Source: Streptomyces durbertensis (GTDB lineage Bacteria; Actinomycetota; Actinomycetes; Streptomycetales; Streptomycetaceae). From it: DNA of 37,491 nucleotides. Below are positions 28,283-35,398 of the stretch, piece by piece; within the stretch, counting starts at the first letter, position 1; every line of letters starts with the position of its first letter. The stretch covers positions 1 to 37,491 of the forward strand of contig NZ_WMLF01000003.1 of NCBI RefSeq assembly GCF_014156695.1. The letters run 5' to 3'. Under the pieces are notes generated by a model, which was not told the origin of the DNA, made no database searches, and worked only from the letters and a program-made list of their open reading frames with translations. The translations under genes and the position numbers were made by a program.

Positions 28283-28611
28283 GTGCCTTCGTGAGAGTGG
28301 CGAGCCTGGCGGAGCTGGAGGAGGACACCCCCAAGCGGGTGGAGGTCGACGGCACGCCGATATCGCTGGTGCGCACCGAGGGCGAGGTGTTCGCGATCAA
28401 CGACATCTGCTCGCACGCGAACGTCTCCCTCTCCGAGGGCGAGGTGGAGGACTGCGCCATCGAGTGCTGGCTGCACGGCTCCAGCTTCGACCTGCGCACC
28501 GGAAAGCCCTCCGGCCTGCCCGCCACCCAGCCCGTTCCCGTATACCCCGTCAAGATCGAAGGCGAAGGGCCCGACGCGGCCGTGCTCGTCTCCGTCACCC
28601 AGGAGTCCTGA
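28279..28611 (+). CDS. Rieske-type ferredoxin in the suf operon
   Basis: This 110-residue soluble Rieske protein resembles the ferredoxin subunits of aromatic dioxygenases. The [2Fe-2S] ligands are all present: Cys44-x-His46 (CSHANVSL) and Cys63-x2-His66 (CWLHGS). An additional Cys59 lies nearby. No oxygenase subunit is encoded in the window, so the dioxygenase-subunit name often given to this family would be misleading. Its place between sufD and sufC, overlapping sufD by 4 nt, suggests an electron-transfer role in cluster assembly, which is inference. Confidence 0.93.
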   Translation: MSAFVRVASLAELEEDTPKRVEVDGTPISLVRTEGEVFAINDICSHANVSLSEGEVEDCAIECWLHGSSFDLRTGKPSGLPATQPVPVYPVKIEGEGPDAAVLVSVTQES

Positions 28612-28618
28612 AGTCCCC

Positions 28619-29383
28619 ATGGCAACCCTTGAGATTCGCGACCTGCACGTTTCCGTCGACACGGAGGGCGGCGCCGAAGAGATCCTGCGCGGGGTCGACC
28701 TGACCGTGAAGCAGGGCGAGACGCACGCCATCATGGGGCCCAACGGCTCCGGCAAGTCGACGCTCGCCTACTCGCTGGCCGGTCACCCCAAGTACACGAT
28801 CACCGGCGGCACCGTCACCCTGGACGGCGAGGACGTCCTGGAGATGTCCGTGGACGAGCGGGCCCGCGCCGGCCTGTTCCTCGCCATGCAGTACCCGGTC
28901 GAGGTGCCCGGCGTCTCGGTGTCGAACTTCCTGCGCACCGCCGCCACCGCCGTGCGCGGCGAGGCCCCCAAGCTGCGCACCTGGGTCAAGGAGGTCAAGG
29001 AGGCCATGGAGCGCCTCCACATGGACCCCGCCTTCGCCGAGCGCAACGTCAACGAGGGCTTCTCCGGCGGTGAGAAGAAGCGCCACGAGATCCTCCAGCT
29101 CGAACTGCTGAAGCCGAAGGTCGCCATCCTCGACGAGACCGACTCCGGCCTCGACGTCGACGCCCTGCGCGTCGTCTCCGAGGGCGTGAACCGGGTCCGC
29201 GAGTCCGGTGAGGTCGGCACCCTGCTGATCACCCACTACACGCGTATCCTTCGTTACATCAAGCCCGACCACGTGCATGTCTTCGCCAAGGGCCGCATCG
29301 TCGAGTCCGGCGGCGCGGAGCTGGCCGACAAGCTCGAGGCCGAGGGCTACGAGCAGTACGTGAAGGGTGGCGCCGCCACGTGA
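28619..29383 (+). CDS. sufC: Fe-S cluster assembly ATPase SufC
   Basis: SufC is the ABC-type ATPase of SufBC2D; it drives conformational change and is not a transporter. The 254-residue protein shows Walker A MGPNGSGKST (about residues 39-48), Q-loop AMQYPVEVPGVS, signature FSGGEKKRHEI, Walker B VAILDETDSGLD and LITHYTRIL. The Glu-Thr-Asp after Walker B is the SufC-type variant. AGGAG is 13 nt before the ATG. The stop overlaps sufS as GTGA. Confidence 0.97.
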   Translation: MATLEIRDLHVSVDTEGGAEEILRGVDLTVKQGETHAIMGPNGSGKSTLAYSLAGHPKYTITGGTVTLDGEDVLEMSVDERARAGLFLAMQYPVEVPGVSVSNFLRTAATAVRGEAPKLRTWVKEVKEAMERLHMDPAFAERNVNEGFSGGEKKRHEILQLELLKPKVAILDETDSGLDVDALRVVSEGVNRVRESGEVGTLLITHYTRILRYIKPDHVHVFAKGRIVESGGAELADKLEAEGYEQYVKGGAAT

Positions 29384-30651
29384 CCAGTTCTTCCCGCCGT
29401 GGACTGACCGGCCTCCTCGACACCGAGGCGATTCGCAAGGACTTCCCCGTCCTGGACCGCGTGATCCACGACGGGAAGAAGCTCGTCTACCTGGACAACG
29501 CGGCGACCTCGCAGAAGCCGCGCCAGGTGCTCGACGCGCTGAACGACTACTACGAGCGGCACAACGCCAACGTCCACCGCGGCGTGCACGTGCTCGCCGA
29601 GGAGGCGACGGCGCTGTACGAGGGCGCCCGCGACAAGGTCGCGGCGTTTGTCAACGCGCCCAGCCGGGACGAGGTGATCTTCACCAAGAACGCCTCGGAG
29701 TCCCTGAACCTGGTGGCCAACATGCTCGGCTGGGCCGACGAGCCCTACCGGGTGGACGAGAACACCGAGATCGTCATCACCGAGATGGAGCACCACTCCA
29801 ACATCGTGCCGTGGCAGCTGCTCGCGCAGCGCACCGGCGCGAAGCTGAAGTGGTTCGGGCTGACCGACGACGGCCGGCTCGACCTCTCGAACGTCGACGA
29901 GGTCATCACCGAGCGCACGAAGGTCGTCTCCTTCACCCTCGTCTCCAACATCATGGGCACGGTCAACCCGGTCGAGGAGATCGTCCGGCGTGCCCAGGAG
30001 GTCGGCGCGCTGGTGGTGGTGGACGCCTCGCAGGCCGTGCCGCACATGCCGTTCGACGTGCAGGCCATCCAGGCCGACTTCGTCGCCTTCACCGGGCACA
30101 AGATGTGCGGTCCGACCGGCATCGGCGTGCTGTGGGGACGGCAGGAACTCCTGGAGGACCTGCCGCCCTTCCTCGGCGGCGGCGAGATGATCGAGACCGT
30201 CTCGATGAGCTCGTCCACCTACGCGCCCGCGCCGCACAAGTTCGAGGCCGGCACCCCGCCGATCGCCCAGGCGGTCGGTCTCGGCGCGGCCGTGGACTAC
30301 CTCTCCGCCATCGGCATGGACAGGATCGCCGCGCACGAGCACGCGATCACCGAGTACGCCGTCAATCGCCTGGCGGAGGTGCCCGACCTGCGGATCATCG
30401 GCCCCACCACGGCCGAGGACCGGGGCGCGGCGATCTCCTTCGTGCTGGGCGACATCCATCCGCACGACGTGGGCCAGGTCCTGGACGAGCAGGGCATCGC
30501 GGTCCGGGTTGGACACCACTGCGCGCGGCCGGTCTGCCTCCGCTACGGAATTCCCGCGACGACGCGAGCGTCGTTCTATCTGTACTCCACGCCGGCCGAG
30601 GTCGACGCCCTGGTCGAGGGCCTGGAGCACGTACGGAATTTCTTCGGATGA
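29380..30651 (+). CDS. sufS: Cysteine desulfurase SufS
   Basis: SufS takes sulfur from L-cysteine as a persulfide for Fe-S assembly. The 423-residue PLP enzyme has the PLP Lys241 in FTGHKMCGPTGIG and the persulfide Cys381 in RVGHHCARPVC. It also has ITEMEHHSNIVPWQ and DASQAVPHMP of the class V fold. The start is GTG, overlapping sufC. It acts with SufU, whose gene follows 40 nt later. Confidence 0.97.
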   Translation: MTSSSRRGLTGLLDTEAIRKDFPVLDRVIHDGKKLVYLDNAATSQKPRQVLDALNDYYERHNANVHRGVHVLAEEATALYEGARDKVAAFVNAPSRDEVIFTKNASESLNLVANMLGWADEPYRVDENTEIVITEMEHHSNIVPWQLLAQRTGAKLKWFGLTDDGRLDLSNVDEVITERTKVVSFTLVSNIMGTVNPVEEIVRRAQEVGALVVVDASQAVPHMPFDVQAIQADFVAFTGHKMCGPTGIGVLWGRQELLEDLPPFLGGGEMIETVSMSSSTYAPAPHKFEAGTPPIAQAVGLGAAVDYLSAIGMDRIAAHEHAITEYAVNRLAEVPDLRIIGPTTAEDRGAAISFVLGDIHPHDVGQVLDEQGIAVRVGHHCARPVCLRYGIPATTRASFYLYSTPAEVDALVEGLEHVRNFFG

Positions 30652-30691
30652 AGGACCGGGCGAGGATGGCGCACCAGTTGAGGAGTCTGCC

Positions 30692-31174
30692 GTGAAGCTG
30701 GACTCGATGTACCAGGACGTGATCCTGGACCACTACAAGCACCCCCACGGGCGCGGGCTGCGCGACGGCGACGCCGAGGTACACCACGTCAACCCGACGT
30801 GCGGCGACGAGATCACCCTCCGGGTGCGCTACGACGGCGACAAGGTCGCGGACGTCAGCTACGAGGGCCAGGGCTGTTCGATCAGCCAGGCCAGCGCGTC
30901 CGTGCTCAACGAGCTGCTGGTCGGCAAGGAGCTGGACGAGGCGCGGCGCATCCAGGACGCGTTCCTGGAGCTGATGCAGTCCAAGGGCCAGCTCACCCCG
31001 GACGACGCCATGGAGGAGCTGCTGGAGGACGCGGTCGCGTTCGCCGGCGTCTCCAAGTACCCGGCTCGGGTGAAGTGCGCCCTGCTCAGCTGGATGGCGT
31101 GGAAGGACGCCACCGCCCAGGCACTGGGCGGCGACGGCGCGAGCCAGACGGACACCAAGGAGAGCACGGCATGA
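30692..31174 (+). CDS. sufU: SufU, zinc-dependent sulfurtransferase / assembly protein
   Basis: SufU accepts persulfide sulfur from SufS and passes it to SufBCD. The 160-residue protein has the zinc/sulfur site Cys37 and Asp39 (NPTCGDE), Cys62 (GQGCSIS) and Cys129 (RVKCALL), matching Bacillus SufU ligands. The start is GTG 30692, because AGGAG lies 6 nt upstream; the longer frame overlapping sufS is not used. A short acidic tail follows the last helix. It overlaps the next gene as ATGA. Confidence 0.95.
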   Translation: MKLDSMYQDVILDHYKHPHGRGLRDGDAEVHHVNPTCGDEITLRVRYDGDKVADVSYEGQGCSISQASASVLNELLVGKELDEARRIQDAFLELMQSKGQLTPDDAMEELLEDAVAFAGVSKYPARVKCALLSWMAWKDATAQALGGDGASQTDTKESTA

Positions 31175-31512
31175 GTGAGACAACCGAGGGCGTGGGCACC
31201 AAGCCGGCGACGGAGGAGGAGGTCCGCGAGGCCCTCTACGACGTCGTGGACCCGGAGCTGGGCATCGACGTCGTCAACCTCGGCCTGATCTACGGCGTGC
31301 ACGTCGACGACGACAACACCGCCACGCTCGACATGACGCTGACCTCGGCGGCCTGCCCGCTGACCGACGTGATCGAGGACCAGGCGAAGTCCGCCACCGA
31401 GGGCATCGTGAAGGACCTGCGGATCAACTGGGTCTGGATGCCGCCGTGGGGCCCGGACAAGATCACCGACGAGGGCCGCGAGCAGCTGCGCGCCCTGGGC
31501 TTCAACGTCTGA
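31171..31512 (+). CDS. sufT: SufT-like metal-sulfur cluster assembly factor (MIP18/DUF59)
   Basis: This 113-residue DUF59-family protein is a Fe-S maturation or carrier factor. It has VREALYDVVDPELGIDVVNLGLIY (split across residues 16-39), a hallmark of the family, then MTLTSAACPLTD with the conserved Cys. WMPPWGPDKITDEGREQLRALGF closes the protein. It overlaps sufU by 4 nt and is the last gene of the operon before a strong hairpin. The symbol sufT is by family and context; its exact biochemical step here is not known. Confidence 0.9.
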   Translation: MSETTEGVGTKPATEEEVREALYDVVDPELGIDVVNLGLIYGVHVDDDNTATLDMTLTSAACPLTDVIEDQAKSATEGIVKDLRINWVWMPPWGPDKITDEGREQLRALGFNV

Positions 31513-31527
31513 GCCGGTCACCGACAG

Positions 31528-31571
31528 ACGACAGAGCGGCCGCACCCGGTTGGGTGCGGCCGCTCTGTCGT
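31528..31571 (+). terminator. Terminator of the suf operon
   Basis: A perfect 20-bp inverted repeat (31528-31547 with 31552-31571) with a GGTT loop, 15 nt after the sufT-like stop. It is the longest perfect stem in the window except the gap-pgk hairpin. Confidence 0.93.
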
Positions 31572-31585
31572 GCGCGGGTATCGGT

Positions 31586-31624
31586 GTTGTGTACGGCCGT
31601 ACGCAACGTTGTGTACGCTTGTAC
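31586..31624. promoter_or_regulatory. Operator and leaderless promoter of the SMR-TetR pair
   Basis: A 22-bp palindrome at 31586-31607 has the core GTACGGCCGTAC and arms GTTG/CAAC, with a single mismatched pair. A direct repeat of its left arm (GTTGTGTACG) begins at 31608. TACGCT (31614-31619) ends 7 nt before the SMR ATG and can be the -10. The palindrome covers the -35 position, as expected for a TetR-type repressor site. Confidence 0.7.
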
Positions 31625-31626
31625 TC

Positions 31627-31947
31627 ATGCCCTACGTACTGCTCGGCGGCGCGATCCTGGCGGAGGTCATCGCCACCACCTCGATGAAGTACAGCAACGG
31701 CTTCACCAAGCTCGTGCCCTCCCTGATCACCGCCTTCGGCTACCTCGTCGCCTTCACCCTGCTCGCCCAGACCCTGAAGACCATGTCGGTCGGCACCGCC
31801 TACGCGATCTGGGCCGGCGTCGGCACGGCCGCGATCGCCGCCATCGGCATGATCTTCATCGGCGAGGCGGTGACCGCCGCCAAGATCGCGGGTCTCGTGC
31901 TGGTCATCGCCGGAGTGGTGTTGCTCAATCTGAGCGGGGCGCACTGA
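31627..31947 (+). CDS. Small multidrug resistance (SMR/EmrE-type) efflux protein
   Basis: This 106-residue four-helix membrane protein is of the EmrE/QacE class, which exports cationic compounds or guanidinium using protons. The essential Glu13 lies in AILAEVIATTSMKYSNGFTK. The motifs LLAQTLKTMSVGTAYAIWAGVG and the C-terminal AGVVLLNLSGAH match EmrE closely, so a quaternary-ammonium pump is more likely than a guanidinium exporter. It may act as a homodimer. It has no ribosome site and is probably leaderless. Its stop overlaps the TetR gene (TGATG). Confidence 0.92.
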   Translation: MPYVLLGGAILAEVIATTSMKYSNGFTKLVPSLITAFGYLVAFTLLAQTLKTMSVGTAYAIWAGVGTAAIAAIGMIFIGEAVTAAKIAGLVLVIAGVVLLNLSGAH

Positions 31948-32489
31948 TGGCCGCCCGCCGACACGACCCCGACCGCCGGCAGCGCATCATCGACGCGGCC
32001 ATCGACGTCGCCCGCGAACGCGGCATCGACGCGCTCAGCCACCGCACGGTGGCCGCCGCCGCCGACGTGCCGCTCGGTTCCACCACCTACCACTTCGCCG
32101 GCCTCGACGACCTCCTGGTGGCCGCCCTCGACCAGGCCAACAACGCCTGGCTGGACGGCCTGGAGCAGTGGGAGCGCGCACTTCCCCCCGACGCCGACCT
32201 CGCCGCCGAGCTCGCCGCCCTCATCGAACGCACCGCCGCCGGCGACCGCCAACAGGTCACCCTGGAGTACGAGCTGTACGTCGCCGCCCTCCGACACGAG
32301 CGGCTGAGGCCACTGGCCGCCGGCTGCGTCGACCGCCTCGCCGGCCTGCTCGCCCGTCGCACCCCCGACCGCATCACCGCCAAGGCGCTGGCCGCGCTCA
32401 CCGACGGCCTGATCCTGCAACTGCTCCTCACCGGTCGCCGCGCGGACCCGGCCGAGGTCCGTGAGCTGCTCGGCCGCCTGCTGCGCTGA
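31947..32489 (+). CDS. TetR-family transcriptional repressor
   Basis: This 180-residue regulator has the N-terminal TetR helix-turn-helix, RIIDAAIDVARERGIDALSHRTVAAAADVPLG-type (about residues 13-45), with the turn GSTTYHF. The C-terminal ligand domain is Ala/Leu-rich with a single central Cys (AAGCVDRL). It is translationally coupled to the SMR pump and probably represses the promoter at 31586-31624, so its own gene too. The ATG is fixed by the TGATG overlap. Confidence 0.9.
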   Translation: MAARRHDPDRRQRIIDAAIDVARERGIDALSHRTVAAAADVPLGSTTYHFAGLDDLLVAALDQANNAWLDGLEQWERALPPDADLAAELAALIERTAAGDRQQVTLEYELYVAALRHERLRPLAAGCVDRLAGLLARRTPDRITAKALAALTDGLILQLLLTGRRADPAEVRELLGRLLR

Positions 32490-32545
32490 GCCCCCGGAGG
32501 TGTCTGGGCTCTGAGACCGGTTTTCCTCCCGGCGGCGGGGGACGT

Positions 32546-32551
32546 TAGGTT
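32546..32551 (+). promoter_or_regulatory. -10 hexamer of dapD, leaderless
   Basis: TAGGTT ends 6 nt before the dapD ATG at 32558, and no ribosome site is seen. Confidence 0.5.
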
Positions 32552-32557
32552 CTTCGC

Positions 32558-33544
32558 ATGACCGACGCTACCCACCGCACCACCGGCGCCGTCGCCGCCG
32601 GCCTCGCCACCGTCACCGCCGACGGGACCGTACTGGACACCTGGTTCCCCGCGCCCGAGCTGACCGCCGAACCCGGCCCCGCCGGCACCGAGCGGCTGAC
32701 CGCCGAGCGCGCCGCCGAGCTCCTGGGCGACGCCGCCCCCAAGGCGCTGGGCCCCGACCCGCTGCGCGGCGTGGAGGTCATCGCCGTCCGCACGACGCTC
32801 GCGTCGCTGGACGACAAGCCGCTGGACGCGCACGACGCCTACCTGCGGCTGCACCTCATCAGCCACCGGCTCGTGAAGCCGCACGGCCTCAGCCTCGACG
32901 GCGTCTTCGGACTGCTCGCCAACGTCGCCTGGACCAGCCTCGGCCCGGTCGCCGTCGACAGCCTGGAGCAGGTCCGCCTCGCCGCCCGCGCCGAGGGCCG
33001 CCACCTCACGGTCACCAGTGTCGACAAGTTCCCCCGCATGACCGACTACGTCGTGCCCAAGGGCGTGCGCATCGGCGACGCCGACCGCGTCCGCCTCGGC
33101 GCCCACCTCGCCGAGGGCACCACCGTCATGCACGAGGGCTTTGTCAACTTCAACGCCGGCACCCTCGGCACCTCCATGGTCGAGGGCCGGATCAGCGCCG
33201 GCGTGGTCGTCGGCGACGGCTCCGACATCGGCGGCGGCGCCTCGATCATGGGCACCCTCTCCGGCGGCGGCAAGCAGACCATCTCCCTGGGCGAGCACTG
33301 CCTGCTCGGCGCGGAGGCCGGCATCGGCATCTCCCTCGGCGACGACTGCATCGTCGAGGCCGGCCTGTACGTCACCGCCGGCACCCGCGTCACACTGCCC
33401 GACGGCAAGGTCGTCAAGGCGCTGGAGCTCTCCGGCGTCACGAACCTCCTCTTCCGCCGCAACTCCACCACCGGAGTCGTCGAGGCACTGCCGAGGTCCG
33501 GCTCCTGGGGCGGCCTCAACGAGGCCCTCCACAGCCACAACTGA
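32558..33544 (+). CDS. dapD: Tetrahydrodipicolinate N-succinyltransferase
   Basis: DapD succinylates tetrahydrodipicolinate with succinyl-CoA in the meso-diaminopimelate/lysine pathway. The 328-residue protein is of the actinobacterial type, with an N-terminal domain and a left-handed beta-helix. The helix is built of hexapeptide repeats: [56 protein letters not shown]-type and [18 protein letters not shown]. Glu and Gly residues of MVEGRIS fit the catalytic region. It is probably leaderless. A dapA-family gene lies 880 bp away on the other strand. Confidence 0.95.
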   Translation: MTDATHRTTGAVAAGLATVTADGTVLDTWFPAPELTAEPGPAGTERLTAERAAELLGDAAPKALGPDPLRGVEVIAVRTTLASLDDKPLDAHDAYLRLHLISHRLVKPHGLSLDGVFGLLANVAWTSLGPVAVDSLEQVRLAARAEGRHLTVTSVDKFPRMTDYVVPKGVRIGDADRVRLGAHLAEGTTVMHEGFVNFNAGTLGTSMVEGRISAGVVVGDGSDIGGGASIMGTLSGGGKQTISLGEHCLLGAEAGIGISLGDDCIVEAGLYVTAGTRVTLPDGKVVKALELSGVTNLLFRRNSTTGVVEALPRSGSWGGLNEALHSHN

Positions 33545-33551
33545 GCCGCGC

Positions 33552-33583
33552 CTCCCGCGCCCGGGTCGCCCCGGGCGCGGGAG
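33552..33583 (+). terminator. Terminator hairpin after dapD
   Basis: A perfect 14-bp stem, CTCCCGCGCCCGGG with its complement at 33570-33583, and a TCGC loop, 8 nt after the stop. Confidence 0.88.
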
Positions 33584-33618
33584 ACCGGGCCTCGCGTCGG
33601 GCGTGTCGATCACGGCGC

Positions 33619-33624
33619 TAGATT
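33619..33624 (+). promoter_or_regulatory. -10 hexamer of the EI24-domain gene, leaderless
   Basis: TAGATT ends 6 nt before the ATG at 33631. Confidence 0.5.
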
Positions 33625-33630
33625 GTCGGC

Positions 33631-34401
33631 ATGGGTGATCTCGCCACCGGGCTGCGGTACTTCGCGCGTGGTCAGCGATGGATGGTCGGGCACGGCAGGC
33701 TGTACGCCTTCTGCCTCATCCCCGCGCTGATCGCGCTGGTCCTCTACCTCGCCGCGCTTGTCGCGCTCGCGTTCCACGTCGGGGACTTCGCGGCCTGGGC
33801 CACCCCGTTCGCCGCCGACTGGAGCGACGGCCCGCGCGCGACCCTGCGTGTGAGCCTCGCCATACTGCTCTTCCTCTTCGGGCTGCTGCTCGCGCTGATC
33901 ACCTTCACCGCTGTCACCCTGCTGATCGGCGACCCGTTCTACGAGGCGCTGTCGGAGAAGGTCGACGAGGAGGCCGGGCCCGTCCCCGACGCCCCCGACC
34001 TGCCGCTGTGGCGGGAGCTGTGGATCTCGCTGATCGACAGCGCCCGGGTGCTCGGCCGGGCGCTGCTGTTCACCGTGCCGCTCTTCCTGCTCGGCTTTGT
34101 GCCGTTCATCGGGCAGACGGTCGTGCCGGTGCTGGGCTTCATGGTCTCCGGCTACTTCCTCACCGTCGAGCTCACCTCCGTCGCGATGCGGCGCCGGGGC
34201 GCCGACCTGCACCGGCGGCTGGCGATGCTGCGGGCCCGGCGCGGGCTGGCCTGGGGCTTCGGGACGCCGCTCGCGGTGTGCTTTGTGGTGCCGTTCGTCG
34301 CGGTGTTCCTGATGCCGGGGGCGGTGGCCGGGGCGACGCTGCTGACCCGGGAGATGTTCGGGGAGAACGTCACCGACGAGCGGGCCCCGGCCGGCGTCTG
34401 A
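33631..34401 (+). CDS. EI24-domain (CysZ-like) membrane protein
   Basis: This 256-residue integral membrane protein has the EI24/CysZ fold pattern. It starts with GLRYFARGQRWMVGHGRLYAF and has hydrophobic helices near residues 27-50, 73-100, 142-175 and 210-240. The conserved loop IGDPFYEALSEKVDEE follows the second helix pair. In E. coli CysZ imports sulfate, but actinobacterial EI24 proteins have no proven function. No cysteine-biosynthesis genes adjoin it. It ends 23 bp from the convergent dapA-family gene. Confidence 0.85.
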   Translation: MGDLATGLRYFARGQRWMVGHGRLYAFCLIPALIALVLYLAALVALAFHVGDFAAWATPFAADWSDGPRATLRVSLAILLFLFGLLLALITFTAVTLLIGDPFYEALSEKVDEEAGPVPDAPDLPLWRELWISLIDSARVLGRALLFTVPLFLLGFVPFIGQTVVPVLGFMVSGYFLTVELTSVAMRRRGADLHRRLAMLRARRGLAWGFGTPLAVCFVVPFVAVFLMPGAVAGATLLTREMFGENVTDERAPAGV

Positions 34402-34424
34402 GGCTGGGCCCGCACGCGGTGTTC

Positions 34425-35315
34425 TCAGCCGCCCATCGTCCGGCGCAGGGCGGTCACCAGACGTTCGACGACGTCCGCGCCGGCTGGGAGCAGTGGGCCG
34501 CGTACGGGGCCGCCCGGCAGGCCGGCGGCGCCGTAGAGCGCCTTGACGGCCACCGTGCCGGGCACGGCCCGCATCGCGTCCAGCAGCGGGAGCAGTGCCT
34601 GGTGGCGCTCCCTCGCCGTGCCGACGTCCCCGGCGTCGAACGCGTCCAGCATCTCCCGGACCAGCGGCCCGGCGACGTGCGCGACGGTGCTCACCGCGCC
34701 GGCCGCGCCGATCGCCCGCAGCGGCAGGATCTCCTCGTCGGCCCCGGCGTAGAGGGCCAGTCCCGTCTCGGCGATGGTGCGTCCCGCGCCCAGCAGGTCG
34801 TGGGAGCAGTCCTTGACCCCGGCCACCTTCGGGTGCTCGGCCAGCCGGCGCAGCGTCTCCGGGGTCAACGCCGTGCCGGCACCGGTCCGTTCGGGGATGT
34901 CGTAGAGCAGCACCGGGAGCGCCGTGGCGTCGGCGACGGTCGCCAGGTGGTGGGCGACCATCTCCTGTGTCGGCCGCGAGTAGTACGGGGTGACGACCAA
35001 CAGGCCGTGCGCGCCGGCCTCCTCGCTCGCCCGGGCCAGTTCGACCGTGTGCCGGGTGTCGGCGGAGCCGACCCCGGCGGTCACGGTCGCCCGGTCGCCG
35101 ACCTCCGCCAGCACCGCCCGCAGCAGCGCCAGCTTCTCGGCGTCGCTGGTGGTGACCGACTCACCCGTGGTGCCGTTCACCACCAGCGCGTCGCAGCCGC
35201 CCCGGTCGACCAGGTGCGCAGCCAGGCGGCGGGCGCCGGGGAGGTCCAGCGCCCCGTCGTCGCCGAACGGAGTGATCATCGCGGCCGCCAACCGGCCGAA
35301 GGGTCCCGAACTCAT
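34425..35315 (-). CDS. dapA: Dihydrodipicolinate synthase family protein (DapA-like)
   Basis: DapA condenses pyruvate with aspartate semialdehyde in lysine/diaminopimelate synthesis. The 296-residue TIM barrel has VVNGTTGESVT (substrate loop), TPYYSRPTQE (catalytic Tyr), and the Schiff-base Lys168 in VAGVKDCS. The N-terminal GRLAAAMITPFGDDG and length fit true DapA. Streptomycetes carry several DapA paralogues, so the lysine role, although supported by nearby dapD, is not certain. CAGACT ends 6 nt before the ATG, suggesting a leaderless mRNA. Confidence 0.88.
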   Translation of the reverse strand: MSSGPFGRLAAAMITPFGDDGALDLPGARRLAAHLVDRGGCDALVVNGTTGESVTTSDAEKLALLRAVLAEVGDRATVTAGVGSADTRHTVELARASEEAGAHGLLVVTPYYSRPTQEMVAHHLATVADATALPVLLYDIPERTGAGTALTPETLRRLAEHPKVAGVKDCSHDLLGAGRTIAETGLALYAGADEEILPLRAIGAAGAVSTVAHVAGPLVREMLDAFDAGDVGTARERHQALLPLLDAMRAVPGTVAVKALYGAAGLPGGPVRGPLLPAGADVVERLVTALRRTMGG

Positions 35316-35321
35316 GCGGTG

Positions 35322-35327
35322 AGTCTG
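35322..35327 (-). promoter_or_regulatory. Candidate -10 hexamer of the dapA-family gene
   Basis: CAGACT on the minus strand ends 6 nt before the ATG at 35315. The first base departs from the TANNNT pattern, so support is weaker than for its neighbours. Confidence 0.3.
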
Positions 35328-35350
35328 GGACCCCCGGGCGGTTTATGTCC

Positions 35351-35390
35351 ACTTAGCGGTGCCGGCGCCGAAGGTTCAGCATCGCTAAGT
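35351..35390 (-). terminator. Candidate terminator after the nuclease gene
   Basis: ACTTAGCG (35351-35358) and CGCTAAGT (35383-35390) form an 8-bp perfect stem with a 24-nt GC-rich loop. On the minus strand it starts 9 nt after the nuclease stop. Confidence 0.5.
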
Positions 35391-35398
35391 CGTCGGCC

